From CAYSAA01 sp964428905 (GTDB taxonomy: Bacteria; Atribacterota; Phoenicimicrobiia; Phoenicimicrobiales; Stramentimicrobiaceae), in assembly GCA_964428905.1 (NCBI GenBank), contig CAYSAA010000018.1, positions 1 through 16,025 on the forward strand: a stretch of DNA of 16,025 nucleotides, written 5' to 3'. Positions 6,660 through 13,610 of this stretch are shown here, one piece after another. The translations under genes and the position numbers were made by a program. Below the pieces are notes generated by a model that was not told the origin of the DNA, ran no database searches, and saw only the letters and a list, made by a program, of their open reading frames with translations. Numbering within the stretch: position 1 is the stretch's first letter; every line of letters starts with the position of its first letter.

Positions 6660-7668
6660 TTAAATTTTTGAGATTTGAAAAATCAACGTTTGTAACTGAA
6701 TTTGCGGCTATGATTAAATCTGTTCTAAATTTTAATTTTCCTAATACTTTTTCATGGAAAGATTGATTTTCGGGTATAAAGAAAATGATTAGAAAGAATT
6801 TGTTCTTATAACAATAACCACTAAGTGACGTTAGCAATATTTTGAAGTCATTTTCTTCTTTATATTCAAATTTTAGTACACGAAAACTTTTCATAGTTTT
6901 GTGGAGTACAGGAGCATTGATAAAGGGAATTAATTTTGAAGTAATGTCTAATGTTTTTAAAAGAATTTTATACTTCTTAGATAAGTTGGTTACTCCAATA
7001 TCCGCTATACCTCTTGTGTCCCAACCAATTATTTGGGCAGAATTATAACTAAATTTTACTAATCTATTTTCATCTCTTATTATTTTTAAAAAGTTATTTT
7101 TTAAGTCTATTGGTAAAAAATCTATTTCATTATTCACTTCACTGTAGAAATCTTCTAATTCTTTTACATCAAAATCTACTTCTATTTTTGTCTTTTTAGA
7201 AATTTTTTTATTGAAAACAGGAACTGCATAAGTAATATAACTGTATATTGAAGTCAGGTTAAAATGTTTTAGTAATTTCATAGATGGTTGGTTATCTGTT
7301 TTTACAGAAGCAAAATAAAAATCGATTCCCATTTTTCTCAACCTATTTGCAGTCTCTTCAGATATACTTTTCAACCATCTTGCCACTTTTCCTCTATATC
7401 TTGGATTTGTTCTTAAATCGTAGAGGTAAGCCCCTTGATATACTTTATCTTTAACTTTGAAATGATCTATTCCCACTCCCAGAAAGCCTATTATGTCAGA
7501 TGTTTTTTCATCTTCTGCTACCAGGTAAAAACCATCGCTAAAAAAATTAGATTTGCTCCTAAAATCAGCTTTAATGAGAGTTATTTCAAATTCTCCAACT
7601 TGAGCAGCATTTTTTTGGATATCAAGCATTTTAAGATTGTCATTTTCTGTGGCATCTCTAATAATCAT
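6640..7668 (-). CDS. GNAT family acetyltransferase with uncharacterised C-terminal domain
   Basis: This 342-residue soluble protein has an N-terminal GNAT fold at about 1-150: a start strand MIIRDATEND, the strand DIIGFLGVGID (58-68), then YLYDLRTNPRYRGKVARWL (81-99). The last part is the acetyl-CoA phosphate-binding region (R/QxxGxG/A-like: RYRGKVA), followed by NQPSMKLLKHF (126-136), the usual fourth motif. Residues 155-342 form a second domain that I cannot name. Together they suggest an N-acyltransferase acting on an unknown amine. The ATG at 7668 overlaps the stop of a 23-codon frame by four bases and lies eight bases after a run of eight G on the coding strand. The C-terminus may be altered by a frameshift, because an unrelated-looking conserved frame continues past the stop. 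Confidence 0.8.
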   Translation of the reverse strand: MIIRDATENDNLKMLDIQKNAAQVGEFEITLIKADFRSKSNFFSDGFYLVAEDEKTSDIIGFLGVGIDHFKVKDKVYQGAYLYDLRTNPRYRGKVARWLKSISEETANRLRKMGIDFYFASVKTDNQPSMKLLKHFNLTSIYSYITYAVPVFNKKISKKTKIEVDFDVKELEDFYSEVNNEIDFLPIDLKNNFLKIIRDENRLVKFSYNSAQIIGWDTRGIADIGVTNLSKKYKILLKTLDITSKLIPFINAPVLHKTMKSFRVLKFEYKEENDFKILLTSLSGYCYKNKFFLIIFFIPENQSFHEKVLGKLKFRTDLIIAANSVTNVDFSNLKNLISLPRL

Positions 7669-7736
7669 TCAGACCACCCCCCCCTACCTTCTATGGTAAT
7701 CCTGAATTGATAAACCTGATTATATCTTTTTCCCAT
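7665..7736 (-). other. 23-codon frame overlapping the GNAT start, possible PRiA4_ORF3-type remnant
   Basis: An ATG at 7736 opens 23 codons reading MGKRYNQVYQFRITIEG, then GRGGWSE, with its TGA overlapping the GNAT ATG as ATGA. The VYQFRITIEG part resembles the beginning of plasmid pRiA4b ORF-3-like proteins, after which the likeness ends. It may be the head of a lost gene joined to the GNAT gene, a coupled leader peptide, or chance. No good ribosome site precedes it. Confidence 0.3.
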
Positions 7737-7947
7737 TTACTACAGACCTTCTTTACCATAAGGAACATCATGCATAGGCACTAAAATTAAATCTAGTAGA
7801 CAGTAATTTTATTGCATATTAACTATTACTCCAATGATAGTAGAAAAACGTATATTTCAAATCCACATGATTTTTCCTTCTGTGCTATGAATAGGATGAA
7901 TATTCCCTTTTTATCAATGCTGCCAAAGAATCATCATTGTGACATTG

Positions 7948-9141
7948 TCAAACACGATCTTGTGCCTTTTTTAATCTTTCCATGGCTTCGGCTACGATAG
8001 ACTTGGGGCAGGCTAAATTCATTCTGATAAATCCTTCTCCTCCGGCACCAAACCATTCTCCCGGGTCTACTGCTATCTTCGCTTTTTCCAATACCAGGGA
8101 ATTAATCTCTCTGTTGCTCATTCCGGTACCTCTACAATCTAACCAGGCTAAATAGGTTCCTTCGGGCTTTGTTAGTCTCACCCCTTCTAAACATTCTTTA
8201 GTATATGCCACCACATAATCAAAATTTGATTCGATATACTCATTCAATTCTTTCATATAATCATCACCATAGCGGTAGGCAGCCTCTCCTGCTATGGGAC
8301 CAAATACATTAGCATCAGGGTAGCGGTTCGTCTTGATTATCTTTTTCATTCTCTCCCTGATCTTCACATTAGGGATAACCATCACAGAAGCACACAAGCC
8401 GGCTATGTTAAATGTTTTGCTGGGAGCAAAGGATAAAATGAGGTTATCCGTAATATCAGCTGAAAGAGTTCCTGCAGAAATAAATTTTTTTCCTTTCATG
8501 ATAAAATCAGCATGAATCTCATCAGAATAGATTAAAACATCATTTTCGCAGCAAATCCTGCCCAAGCGAATGAGCTCCTCTTTGGTCCAAACCCGTCCAA
8601 CCGGATTATGAGGGCTGCATAAAATGATAAGTTTGGTTCTCTCTTCTTGGGCCAATTGCTCCAGGTTTGTAAAATCCATTTCATAATAGCCATCCTTCTC
8701 AATAAGCTGATTCACCCTGATCGTCCTGCCGCAATCCCTGACCGCTTCGCTGAAAGGATAATAAACGGGCTGCTGTAATATCACACCATCTTCCGGTTCA
8801 GTAAATTCCTGAATAGCCGCATTGATCGAGGGAACCACTCCTCCGATAAAAATCATCCACTCAGTATTTGTTTTCAATCCATAATGCCTTGCCAACCAAT
8901 GGGAAGCCGCCTCTTTAAAGGCATCTACAGCATCTTCTGAGGTGTAACCATAGATACCGTGCTTTGCTCTTTTGATGACAGCCGAAATGACCTCTTCGGG
9001 ACAAAGAAAATCCATATCCGCTACCCACATACACAAGGCATCTTTCACATCGTAGCCGGGGAACTTTCTTTCATATCCCTGCCACTTTGCGCTGTAGGTA
9101 CCCTTTCGTAAAATGACTTCGTCAAAATTATATTTGCCCAT
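7948..9141 (-). CDS. MalY/PatB-type PLP-dependent C-S beta-lyase (aminotransferase class I/II fold)
   Basis: Members of this family cleave cystathionine or cysteine with PLP, releasing a thiol or sulfide plus pyruvate and ammonia. The 397-residue length is typical. Visible motifs: MWVADMDF at 38-45, CSPHNPVGRVW at 175-185 with the PLP-contacting Asn179, SDEIHADF at 206-213 with Asp207 for the pyridine nitrogen, APSKTFNIAGL at 239-249 with the Schiff-base Lys242, and FIRMNLACP at 371-379 with Arg373 for the substrate carboxylate. HGIYGYT (61-67) is also characteristic. All key residues are present, so it should be active. AAAGGTAGGA precedes the ATG at 9141. It stands alone, with more than 270 bp on each side. 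Which sulfur compound it uses cannot be decided, and a plain aminotransferase role is less likely. Confidence 0.9.
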   Translation of the reverse strand: MGKYNFDEVILRKGTYSAKWQGYERKFPGYDVKDALCMWVADMDFLCPEEVISAVIKRAKHGIYGYTSEDAVDAFKEAASHWLARHYGLKTNTEWMIFIGGVVPSINAAIQEFTEPEDGVILQQPVYYPFSEAVRDCGRTIRVNQLIEKDGYYEMDFTNLEQLAQEERTKLIILCSPHNPVGRVWTKEELIRLGRICCENDVLIYSDEIHADFIMKGKKFISAGTLSADITDNLILSFAPSKTFNIAGLCASVMVIPNVKIRERMKKIIKTNRYPDANVFGPIAGEAAYRYGDDYMKELNEYIESNFDYVVAYTKECLEGVRLTKPEGTYLAWLDCRGTGMSNREINSLVLEKAKIAVDPGEWFGAGGEGFIRMNLACPKSIVAEAMERLKKAQDRV

Positions 9142-9539
9142 GGATCCTACCTTTCTTCTTCGTTAAATTGTTATAAGAAACAACCTCTTTATTTTCAATG
9201 CACTTTTTTTCTGGCTGTCTCGAGCATAGAATCTTTGTTTTCTTTCAATTTGTCATTCATTATTTTCCTTATATTTATGATTGTAGCCATATCAATCCCT
9301 CAATTTTTCACATTTCCCAAACAATTTTTCCGCTCTTTTTGATATATCAAACAGGGGACGGTTCTCTGTATTGAAAAAGAAATTCTATTTTGCATTTCCC
9401 CAGGCTGTAATATGATAGAGTATTCCGTGAAATTGGATACGTAGTAGTCTAGCCATAAGAATATATAACCCTTAAAAACTGATCATGCAATACTTGAACC
9501 CGTTATTTAATTGTTTCTTTTTTCTAGTGATTTCATAAA
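9142..9539. other. Intergenic region between osm-type operon and malY-like gene
   Basis: No gene or recognisable gene remnant is visible in these 398 bases. It is AT-rich apart from the REP-like repeat at 9351-9369. It must contain the promoter of the malY-like gene and the 3' end of the osm-type transcript, but I see neither a convincing -35/-10 pair nor a strong terminator hairpin. Confidence 0.55.
9351..9369 (+). repeat. REP-like repeat, copy 1 (core CAGGGGACGGTTCT)
   Basis: ACAG and CTGT arms flank GGGACGGTTCT. The 14-base core CAGGGGACGGTTCT (9352-9365) is identical to that at 13390-13403 and runs in the same direction. The G-rich core stands out from its AT-rich surroundings. From memory, GGGGACGGTTCT hairpins are dispersed, REP-type repeats in many bacterial genomes and are linked to RAYT transposases. 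No such transposase is in this window. Confidence 0.65.
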
Positions 9540-10274
9540 TTAAGGTGATTGAAATCTTTTTTCCAGATTCATAAAAAGACTCTCAACCGTCAGAGCAAGT
9601 AAGGATACCGGAATGGCTCCCTTTAGAACCATAATAATATCATCGCTTCTGATTCCATTAATAATCAGTGTGCCAAAACCCCTTAGTCCTACCGCCGCAC
9701 CAATGGTAGCAACGCTTATATTTAAGATTAGCGAAACTCTAATTCCTGCTAAAATAGCAGGAAAAGCAAGAGGTAATTCTACTTTGGACATGATCTGGAA
9801 GGGGTTCATGCCCACAGCCCTTGCTGATTCTCTTACTCCTTCCGATATGGTATTCAATCCTTCGATCGTATTTCTTAATACCGGCAGAATACCATAAACA
9901 AACAAAGCTACAAGTGCCGGTTTAAACCCATATCCCAAAAAGGGCACTAGCAATGCCAGAATGGCAACCGTAGGAATAGTCTGTCCGAATATTGCTATTC
10001 CCAGGATAAATTCTTCTAATTCATTCATTATTGGAAATCGGACCAAAATAGCAATGGAAACGGCAATAAATACAGATAAAGAGCTAGATACTACTACAAT
10101 AAAAATGTGCTGCTTGGCCAGTTCAAACAAACTTTCTCGGGCAACAAAGAAATTTTTTGGTTTAATGAAAAAAATAAGAAAATGTTCCATGATATCGAAT
10201 TTAAATATACTGATGAGAAACAATAGAAAAAGTACCATAGTCACTATCATAAAATTTTTTTTATTACTTTTCAT
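9540..10274 (-). CDS. yehW: Osmoprotectant ABC importer, short permease (YehW/OpuCB-like)
   Basis: A 244-residue inner-membrane permease, the second transmembrane subunit of the importer. About six hydrophobic helices are visible. The cytoplasmic EAA loop that docks on the ATPase reads ESARAVGMNPFQIMSKVELP, followed by LAFPAILAGIR, typical of ProW/OpuCB proteins. Length matches E. coli YehW (243). I chose the ATG at 10274 because GGTGGAG lies six bases before it; an ATG at 10295 in the same frame has no such site. The chosen start overlaps the end of the ATPase gene by 11 bp, so translation is probably coupled. It is the last gene of the operon. The symbol follows gene order and family, not a tested function. 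Confidence 0.88.
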   Translation of the reverse strand: MKSNKKNFMIVTMVLFLLFLISIFKFDIMEHFLIFFIKPKNFFVARESLFELAKQHIFIVVVSSSLSVFIAVSIAILVRFPIMNELEEFILGIAIFGQTIPTVAILALLVPFLGYGFKPALVALFVYGILPVLRNTIEGLNTISEGVRESARAVGMNPFQIMSKVELPLAFPAILAGIRVSLILNISVATIGAAVGLRGFGTLIINGIRSDDIIMVLKGAIPVSLLALTVESLFMNLEKRFQSP

Positions 10275-11232
10275 TTTTTTCTCCACCAAACACATTCATC
10301 AGAATATCTTCAAAATGAATTAAACCGATTTTCTCTTTTTTATTCGTTACTTCCAGGAATCTAACTCCCTTTGCAATCATCAAGGAGAGTGCATTTGAAA
10401 GAGTGCTTTCCTTATTTATAAGAAAGTGGTGACTCTCGGGAACATCATGAGTAACTGTCGTAGATCTCGGATTGATGAAGTCTTGAACCATAAACCTGCT
10501 TAGCAATTTTAGGGCATATTCAGTTCCCAGAAATTCTTTAATATATTCTTCTTTATCTTCTGTAATAAAATCAGATGGGCTTCCATAAGACACTATTTTA
10601 CCCGGTCTCATTACTGCTATTTTATCCGCCAGCCTGATGGCTTCTTCCACATCATGGGTCACAAATAGGACAGTTTTCTTAAGCCTTTTTTGAATGCGGA
10701 AAAATTCTTTTTGCAGCCTTTCTCTATTCAGTGGATCCAATGAACCGAAGGGTTCATCCATAAGTAGGATTGGGGGATCAGCAGCAAGAGCTCTCGCTAC
10801 ACCGACTCTCTGCCCTTCTCCTCCGGAAAGTTCGGAAGGAAGCTTATCTTTATAATTTCGATTTAATCCTAACAAATCTAAAAGTGTATCAACCCGATGG
10901 TCGATATCATATTTTTTCCATTTGAGCAGCCGAGGTACCACGGCAATGTTTTCATACACATTATAATGGGGAAAAAGGCCAGTACTTTGAATGGCATACC
11001 CGATACCTCTTCTAAGTTTAGAAAATTCTATCAGGCTTATGTTCTGGTTATTGATATATATTTCTCCTGATGTAGGCTGAATTAGCCTGTTTATTAGCTT
11101 GATCACGGTTGATTTTCCACAACCGGATGGTCCAAGTAAAACCAGGAGTAAGCCTTCCGGAATTTCCAGGTTGAAATGATCCAAAGCCATTATATCCTGA
11201 TATCGTTTGCTGACATTGACAAGTTTGATCAT
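10264..11232 (-). CDS. yehX: Osmoprotectant ABC importer, ATPase (YehX/OpuCA-like)
   Basis: A 322-residue ATP-binding subunit that powers the importer. Walker A GPSGCGKST is at 34-42, the Q-loop Gln at 82, the signature LSGGEGQRVGVARAL at 135-149, Walker B ILLMDE at 155-160, the D-loop SLDP at 164-167 and the switch His193. Glu139-Gly140 in the signature replaces the common QQ (LSGGQQQR), a mild variation. After residue 250 comes a CBS-like stretch (VQDFINPRSTTV to GLIHFEDILMNVF), apparently a single unit where OpuCA proteins often carry a pair. CBS units in this family sense ionic strength. The start codon overlaps the stop of the long permease as ATGA, so coupling is expected. Confidence 0.92.
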   Translation of the reverse strand: MIKLVNVSKRYQDIMALDHFNLEIPEGLLLVLLGPSGCGKSTVIKLINRLIQPTSGEIYINNQNISLIEFSKLRRGIGYAIQSTGLFPHYNVYENIAVVPRLLKWKKYDIDHRVDTLLDLLGLNRNYKDKLPSELSGGEGQRVGVARALAADPPILLMDEPFGSLDPLNRERLQKEFFRIQKRLKKTVLFVTHDVEEAIRLADKIAVMRPGKIVSYGSPSDFITEDKEEYIKEFLGTEYALKLLSRFMVQDFINPRSTTVTHDVPESHHFLINKESTLSNALSLMIAKGVRFLEVTNKKEKIGLIHFEDILMNVFGGEKNEK

Positions 11233-12395
11233 AATTTGATTCCTAAAACTTTTTTTCGATAATAAAAAATGAAAAATGAGAGCATAAAATCCAGCATAAA
11301 TGCCATAGCAATTAAAGGAATAACACCTAATAAAATTAAATCCGGCGCTGCCTGAGCAAGACCCAAGAAGATAATACTACCCAGTCCTCCCCCTCCAATC
11401 AGCCCTGCGAGAATGGTATTTCCGATAGATTGGGTCATTGCTGTTCTGATTCCTCCCAGGATAACCGGTAAAGAAAGGGGTAATTGGACCTTCCAAAATG
11501 ACTGATGACCTTTCATTCCCATCCCACTGGCAATCTCCAGCAGGTTTTGGTCAATCATATTGAGTCCGGCAATGGTATTGTGCACAATGGGAAACAAAGC
11601 ATAAATGATCAATACTAAAAAAGCCGGTGTGAAACCTACGCTCTTTATACCGATATTTCTGAGAAATTCACTTCGTTCACCCAAAAAAGTCAGAGGAACC
11701 ATAATGAGTCCCAGCAAAGATAATGTTGGAATAGTCTGCCCTAAATTAATCAAAAACAGAAGTGGATTATTCGTTCTTTTGCTTTTATAAATCAGGATGC
11801 CAGTTGGAATGCCAATTAAAATACTGACCAGAACTGAAAAAAATGCGAGGGAAAAATGTCGGTTAAATTGTCGGAAAAATGTATGACTTCTGTTAAAAAA
11901 CTCTTTCATTATAGAAAGCTTATCTAAATGACCACTAAGCAGAAAGAAAACGATAATCAAGAAAATAGCCAGATAAAACAATCTCCGCTGCAATATCGCT
12001 TTTCCATAGCCCTTAAAACTGCCACTTAAAACCATGAAAACGCCGAGAAGAAGCACCCAAAAACCACCACCGATGGACATTCTTCCCGCTGCTGTTTGAT
12101 TAAAGGCCTGATCGTTTAATGCGCTACCCAACAGGTATAAAACCAACCCTACGATAAACAGGATGAACATACCAATCATCAGCTTATATGATCGCTTATT
12201 TAATACTGTCAAAACAACAAGTATGATTGAGATAAATAGCAATAAAAAGAATCCATTTCCAAAAAGCTCTTTTGCACTAATATCAGTTCCGGTCAGTACT
12301 CTATTTGGCCTGTATTCAGCAAAACTAAAAAATAGGAAGGAAAAGACAATGATCAGTGCTCCTAAAACAGAAATTTTATTTCCAGACTTCTTCAT
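11229..12395 (-). CDS. yehY: Osmoprotectant ABC importer, long permease (YehY-like)
   Basis: A 388-residue inner-membrane permease. The N-terminal 150 or so residues hold extra hydrophobic helices, absent from the short permease but usual in YehY (385 residues in E. coli). The core permease follows, with an EAA loop reading EIASGMGMKGHQSFWKVQLP and then LSLPVILGGIR. I chose the ATG at 12395. AGAGGA at 12402-12407 lies six bases before it and overlaps the stop codon of the binding-protein gene. An in-frame ATG at 12425 would overlap that gene by 20 bp and has no ribosome site. The gap between the two genes is 10 bp. The gene forms the translocation pore together with the short permease. Confidence 0.9.
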   Translation of the reverse strand: MKKSGNKISVLGALIIVFSFLFFSFAEYRPNRVLTGTDISAKELFGNGFFLLLFISIILVVLTVLNKRSYKLMIGMFILFIVGLVLYLLGSALNDQAFNQTAAGRMSIGGGFWVLLLGVFMVLSGSFKGYGKAILQRRLFYLAIFLIIVFFLLSGHLDKLSIMKEFFNRSHTFFRQFNRHFSLAFFSVLVSILIGIPTGILIYKSKRTNNPLLFLINLGQTIPTLSLLGLIMVPLTFLGERSEFLRNIGIKSVGFTPAFLVLIIYALFPIVHNTIAGLNMIDQNLLEIASGMGMKGHQSFWKVQLPLSLPVILGGIRTAMTQSIGNTILAGLIGGGGLGSIIFLGLAQAAPDLILLGVIPLIAMAFMLDFMLSFFIFYYRKKVLGIKL

Positions 12396-12405
12396 GGTGA
12401 TTCCT

Positions 12406-13353
12406 CTATTTGCTGAGCATCTCATTCTCCTCTAGGTAATCCCGGGCTACTTTCTCTGGGTCCATACCATCATAAGCAACTTTTGAATTTAGCTTTCTCA
12501 AAATATCTATATCCAGACTCTCAAATAATCCCTTGAGAATTGTCTCAATTTCCGGATACTGCTCATAAATTTCTCCTCTTAGGACTGGAGCCGGAAGATA
12601 GACCGGAGGAATACTCTCAGGATCATCTAAAACAACAAGATTCATTTGTTCTAAAGCACCATCTGTTCCGTAAACCAGGGACACATTGACTCCATTGGTT
12701 TCTTCCACGAGTGCTTTAAGCATTTCAGCAGTATTTCCGGAAGCAAGGATGATGAGCTGATCGGACGTGAGCGTAAATCCATAAACCTGTTCAAATCCTC
12801 GTAGTCCTTTAATATTCTCTGCAAAGGCAGCTGAGGTAATTAGTTTAACTCTTCCTCCTTCATTCACATATCTGGCAAAATCTTCCATATCCTTGATATT
12901 ATTTTCCTCCGAAAACTCCTTTCGCACTGCCAGGGCTTCCGTATTATTGACATTAGCGGGTTCTAACCAAATAATATTATTTACTTCCTTATCCAACTTT
13001 TTAGTTAGCAAATACCCTTCTCTGGCATTAGACCAGACTTCCGTATTATCTGTTTCATGATAATATTGACCTGAACCGGTATAATCCAATACCAAATCAA
13101 CTTCTCCTGACATCAACGCTTTTCTGAGAATATCAGGGGTCCCGAACTCAGTTTCGTCGTTAATTTCAAAACCCTCTTGTTTCAATAACATCATCATCAT
13201 ATTTCCCAGAATCGCACCTTCACTATCAATCATAGTAGCCACTGTAACCGGTCCTTTTTTTGCTTCTTCTTTATTTTGACTACCACCGCAACCTATTAGC
13301 ACTAAAGGAATCACGATGAAAGCAATAAAAAGGAATATGGCAATCTTTTTCAT
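12406..13353 (-). CDS. osmF: Osmoprotectant-binding lipoprotein (OsmF/YehZ, OpuAC family)
   Basis: A 315-residue substrate-binding protein that captures a betaine-like solute outside the membrane and delivers it to the permeases. The signal peptide is hydrophobic from residue 4 to 20 and ends in the lipobox LIGC, so Cys22 should be lipidated and anchor the protein. The mature part begins PVTVATMIDSEGAILGNMM, the usual start of OpuAC/YehZ proteins, and includes VDLVLDYTGSG and FTLTSDQLIIL, with the general two-lobe pattern. AAGGTG precedes the ATG at 13353. It is the first gene of the four-gene cluster, in the order yehZYXW. A REP-like hairpin lies 30 bp upstream of the ATG, probably in the 5' leader. 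The exact substrate is not readable from sequence. Confidence 0.92.
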   Translation of the reverse strand: MKKIAIFLFIAFIVIPLVLIGCGGSQNKEEAKKGPVTVATMIDSEGAILGNMMMMLLKQEGFEINDETEFGTPDILRKALMSGEVDLVLDYTGSGQYYHETDNTEVWSNAREGYLLTKKLDKEVNNIIWLEPANVNNTEALAVRKEFSEENNIKDMEDFARYVNEGGRVKLITSAAFAENIKGLRGFEQVYGFTLTSDQLIILASGNTAEMLKALVEETNGVNVSLVYGTDGALEQMNLVVLDDPESIPPVYLPAPVLRGEIYEQYPEIETILKGLFESLDIDILRKLNSKVAYDGMDPEKVARDYLEENEMLSK

Positions 13354-13382
13354 GGTTTCACCTTCTTTCTTTATTATTGAAC

Positions 13383-13413
13383 AATCTGTCAGGGGACGGT
13401 TCTTTGACAGATT
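13383..13413 (+). repeat. REP-like repeat, copy 2 (9-bp arms around core)
   Basis: Perfect arms AATCTGTCA (13383-13391) and TGACAGATT (13405-13413) flank GGGGACGGTTCTT. The core matches copy 1 over 14 bases. It lies between lon and the osmF-like gene, in the leader region of the latter. The arms are longer than in copy 1, so this is the better-preserved hairpin. As RNA it would sit 30 bases before the osmF start codon. Confidence 0.72.
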
Positions 13414-13456
13414 TTGTTATCTACTATTTTGGTCAATTCAATACCGTACCTTTTAG

Positions 13457-13462
13457 ATTATA
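13457..13462 (-). promoter_or_regulatory. Candidate -10 box for the osm-type operon
   Basis: Read on the minus strand, this is a perfect TATAAT, 104 bases before the osmF start codon. The sequence 17 bases upstream (TTCCAA) is a poor -35 box. If it is used, the REP-like hairpin would be transcribed in the leader. The call rests on the -10 box alone. Confidence 0.3.
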
Positions 13463-13497
13463 TATGATATCCTTAAATTTTGGAAAAAAATTTAAAT

Positions 13498-13528
13498 AAA
13501 GCCCCTCAGCATAGTACTGAGGGGCTTT
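13498..13528 (-). terminator. Intrinsic terminator of lon
   Basis: A perfect 12-bp stem AAAGCCCCTCAG/CTGAGGGGCTTT encloses a 7-base loop. On the minus strand it is followed by ATTTAAATTTTTTT. It lies 82 bases past the lon stop and ahead of the osm-type operon, so it separates the two transcription units. Confidence 0.88.
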
Positions 13529-13610
13529 CATATCAAAGAAAATCTCTCTTTATCATAGTGGAAAGCGAAAAAATTAGCTTCTATAAGCGGTTAAAATTAA
13601 CCAGCCTATC

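Noticed and set aside
12396..12425. Longer start of the YehY-like permease at ATG 12425
   Set aside because: It would overlap the binding-protein gene by 20 bp and has no Shine-Dalgarno site, while ATG 12395 has AGAGGA at the right distance.
13589..13602. GGTTAA-AA-TTAACC inverted repeat just after lon
   Set aside because: The arms are only six bases and lie between the lon stop and its terminator, where no control element is needed. It is likely chance.
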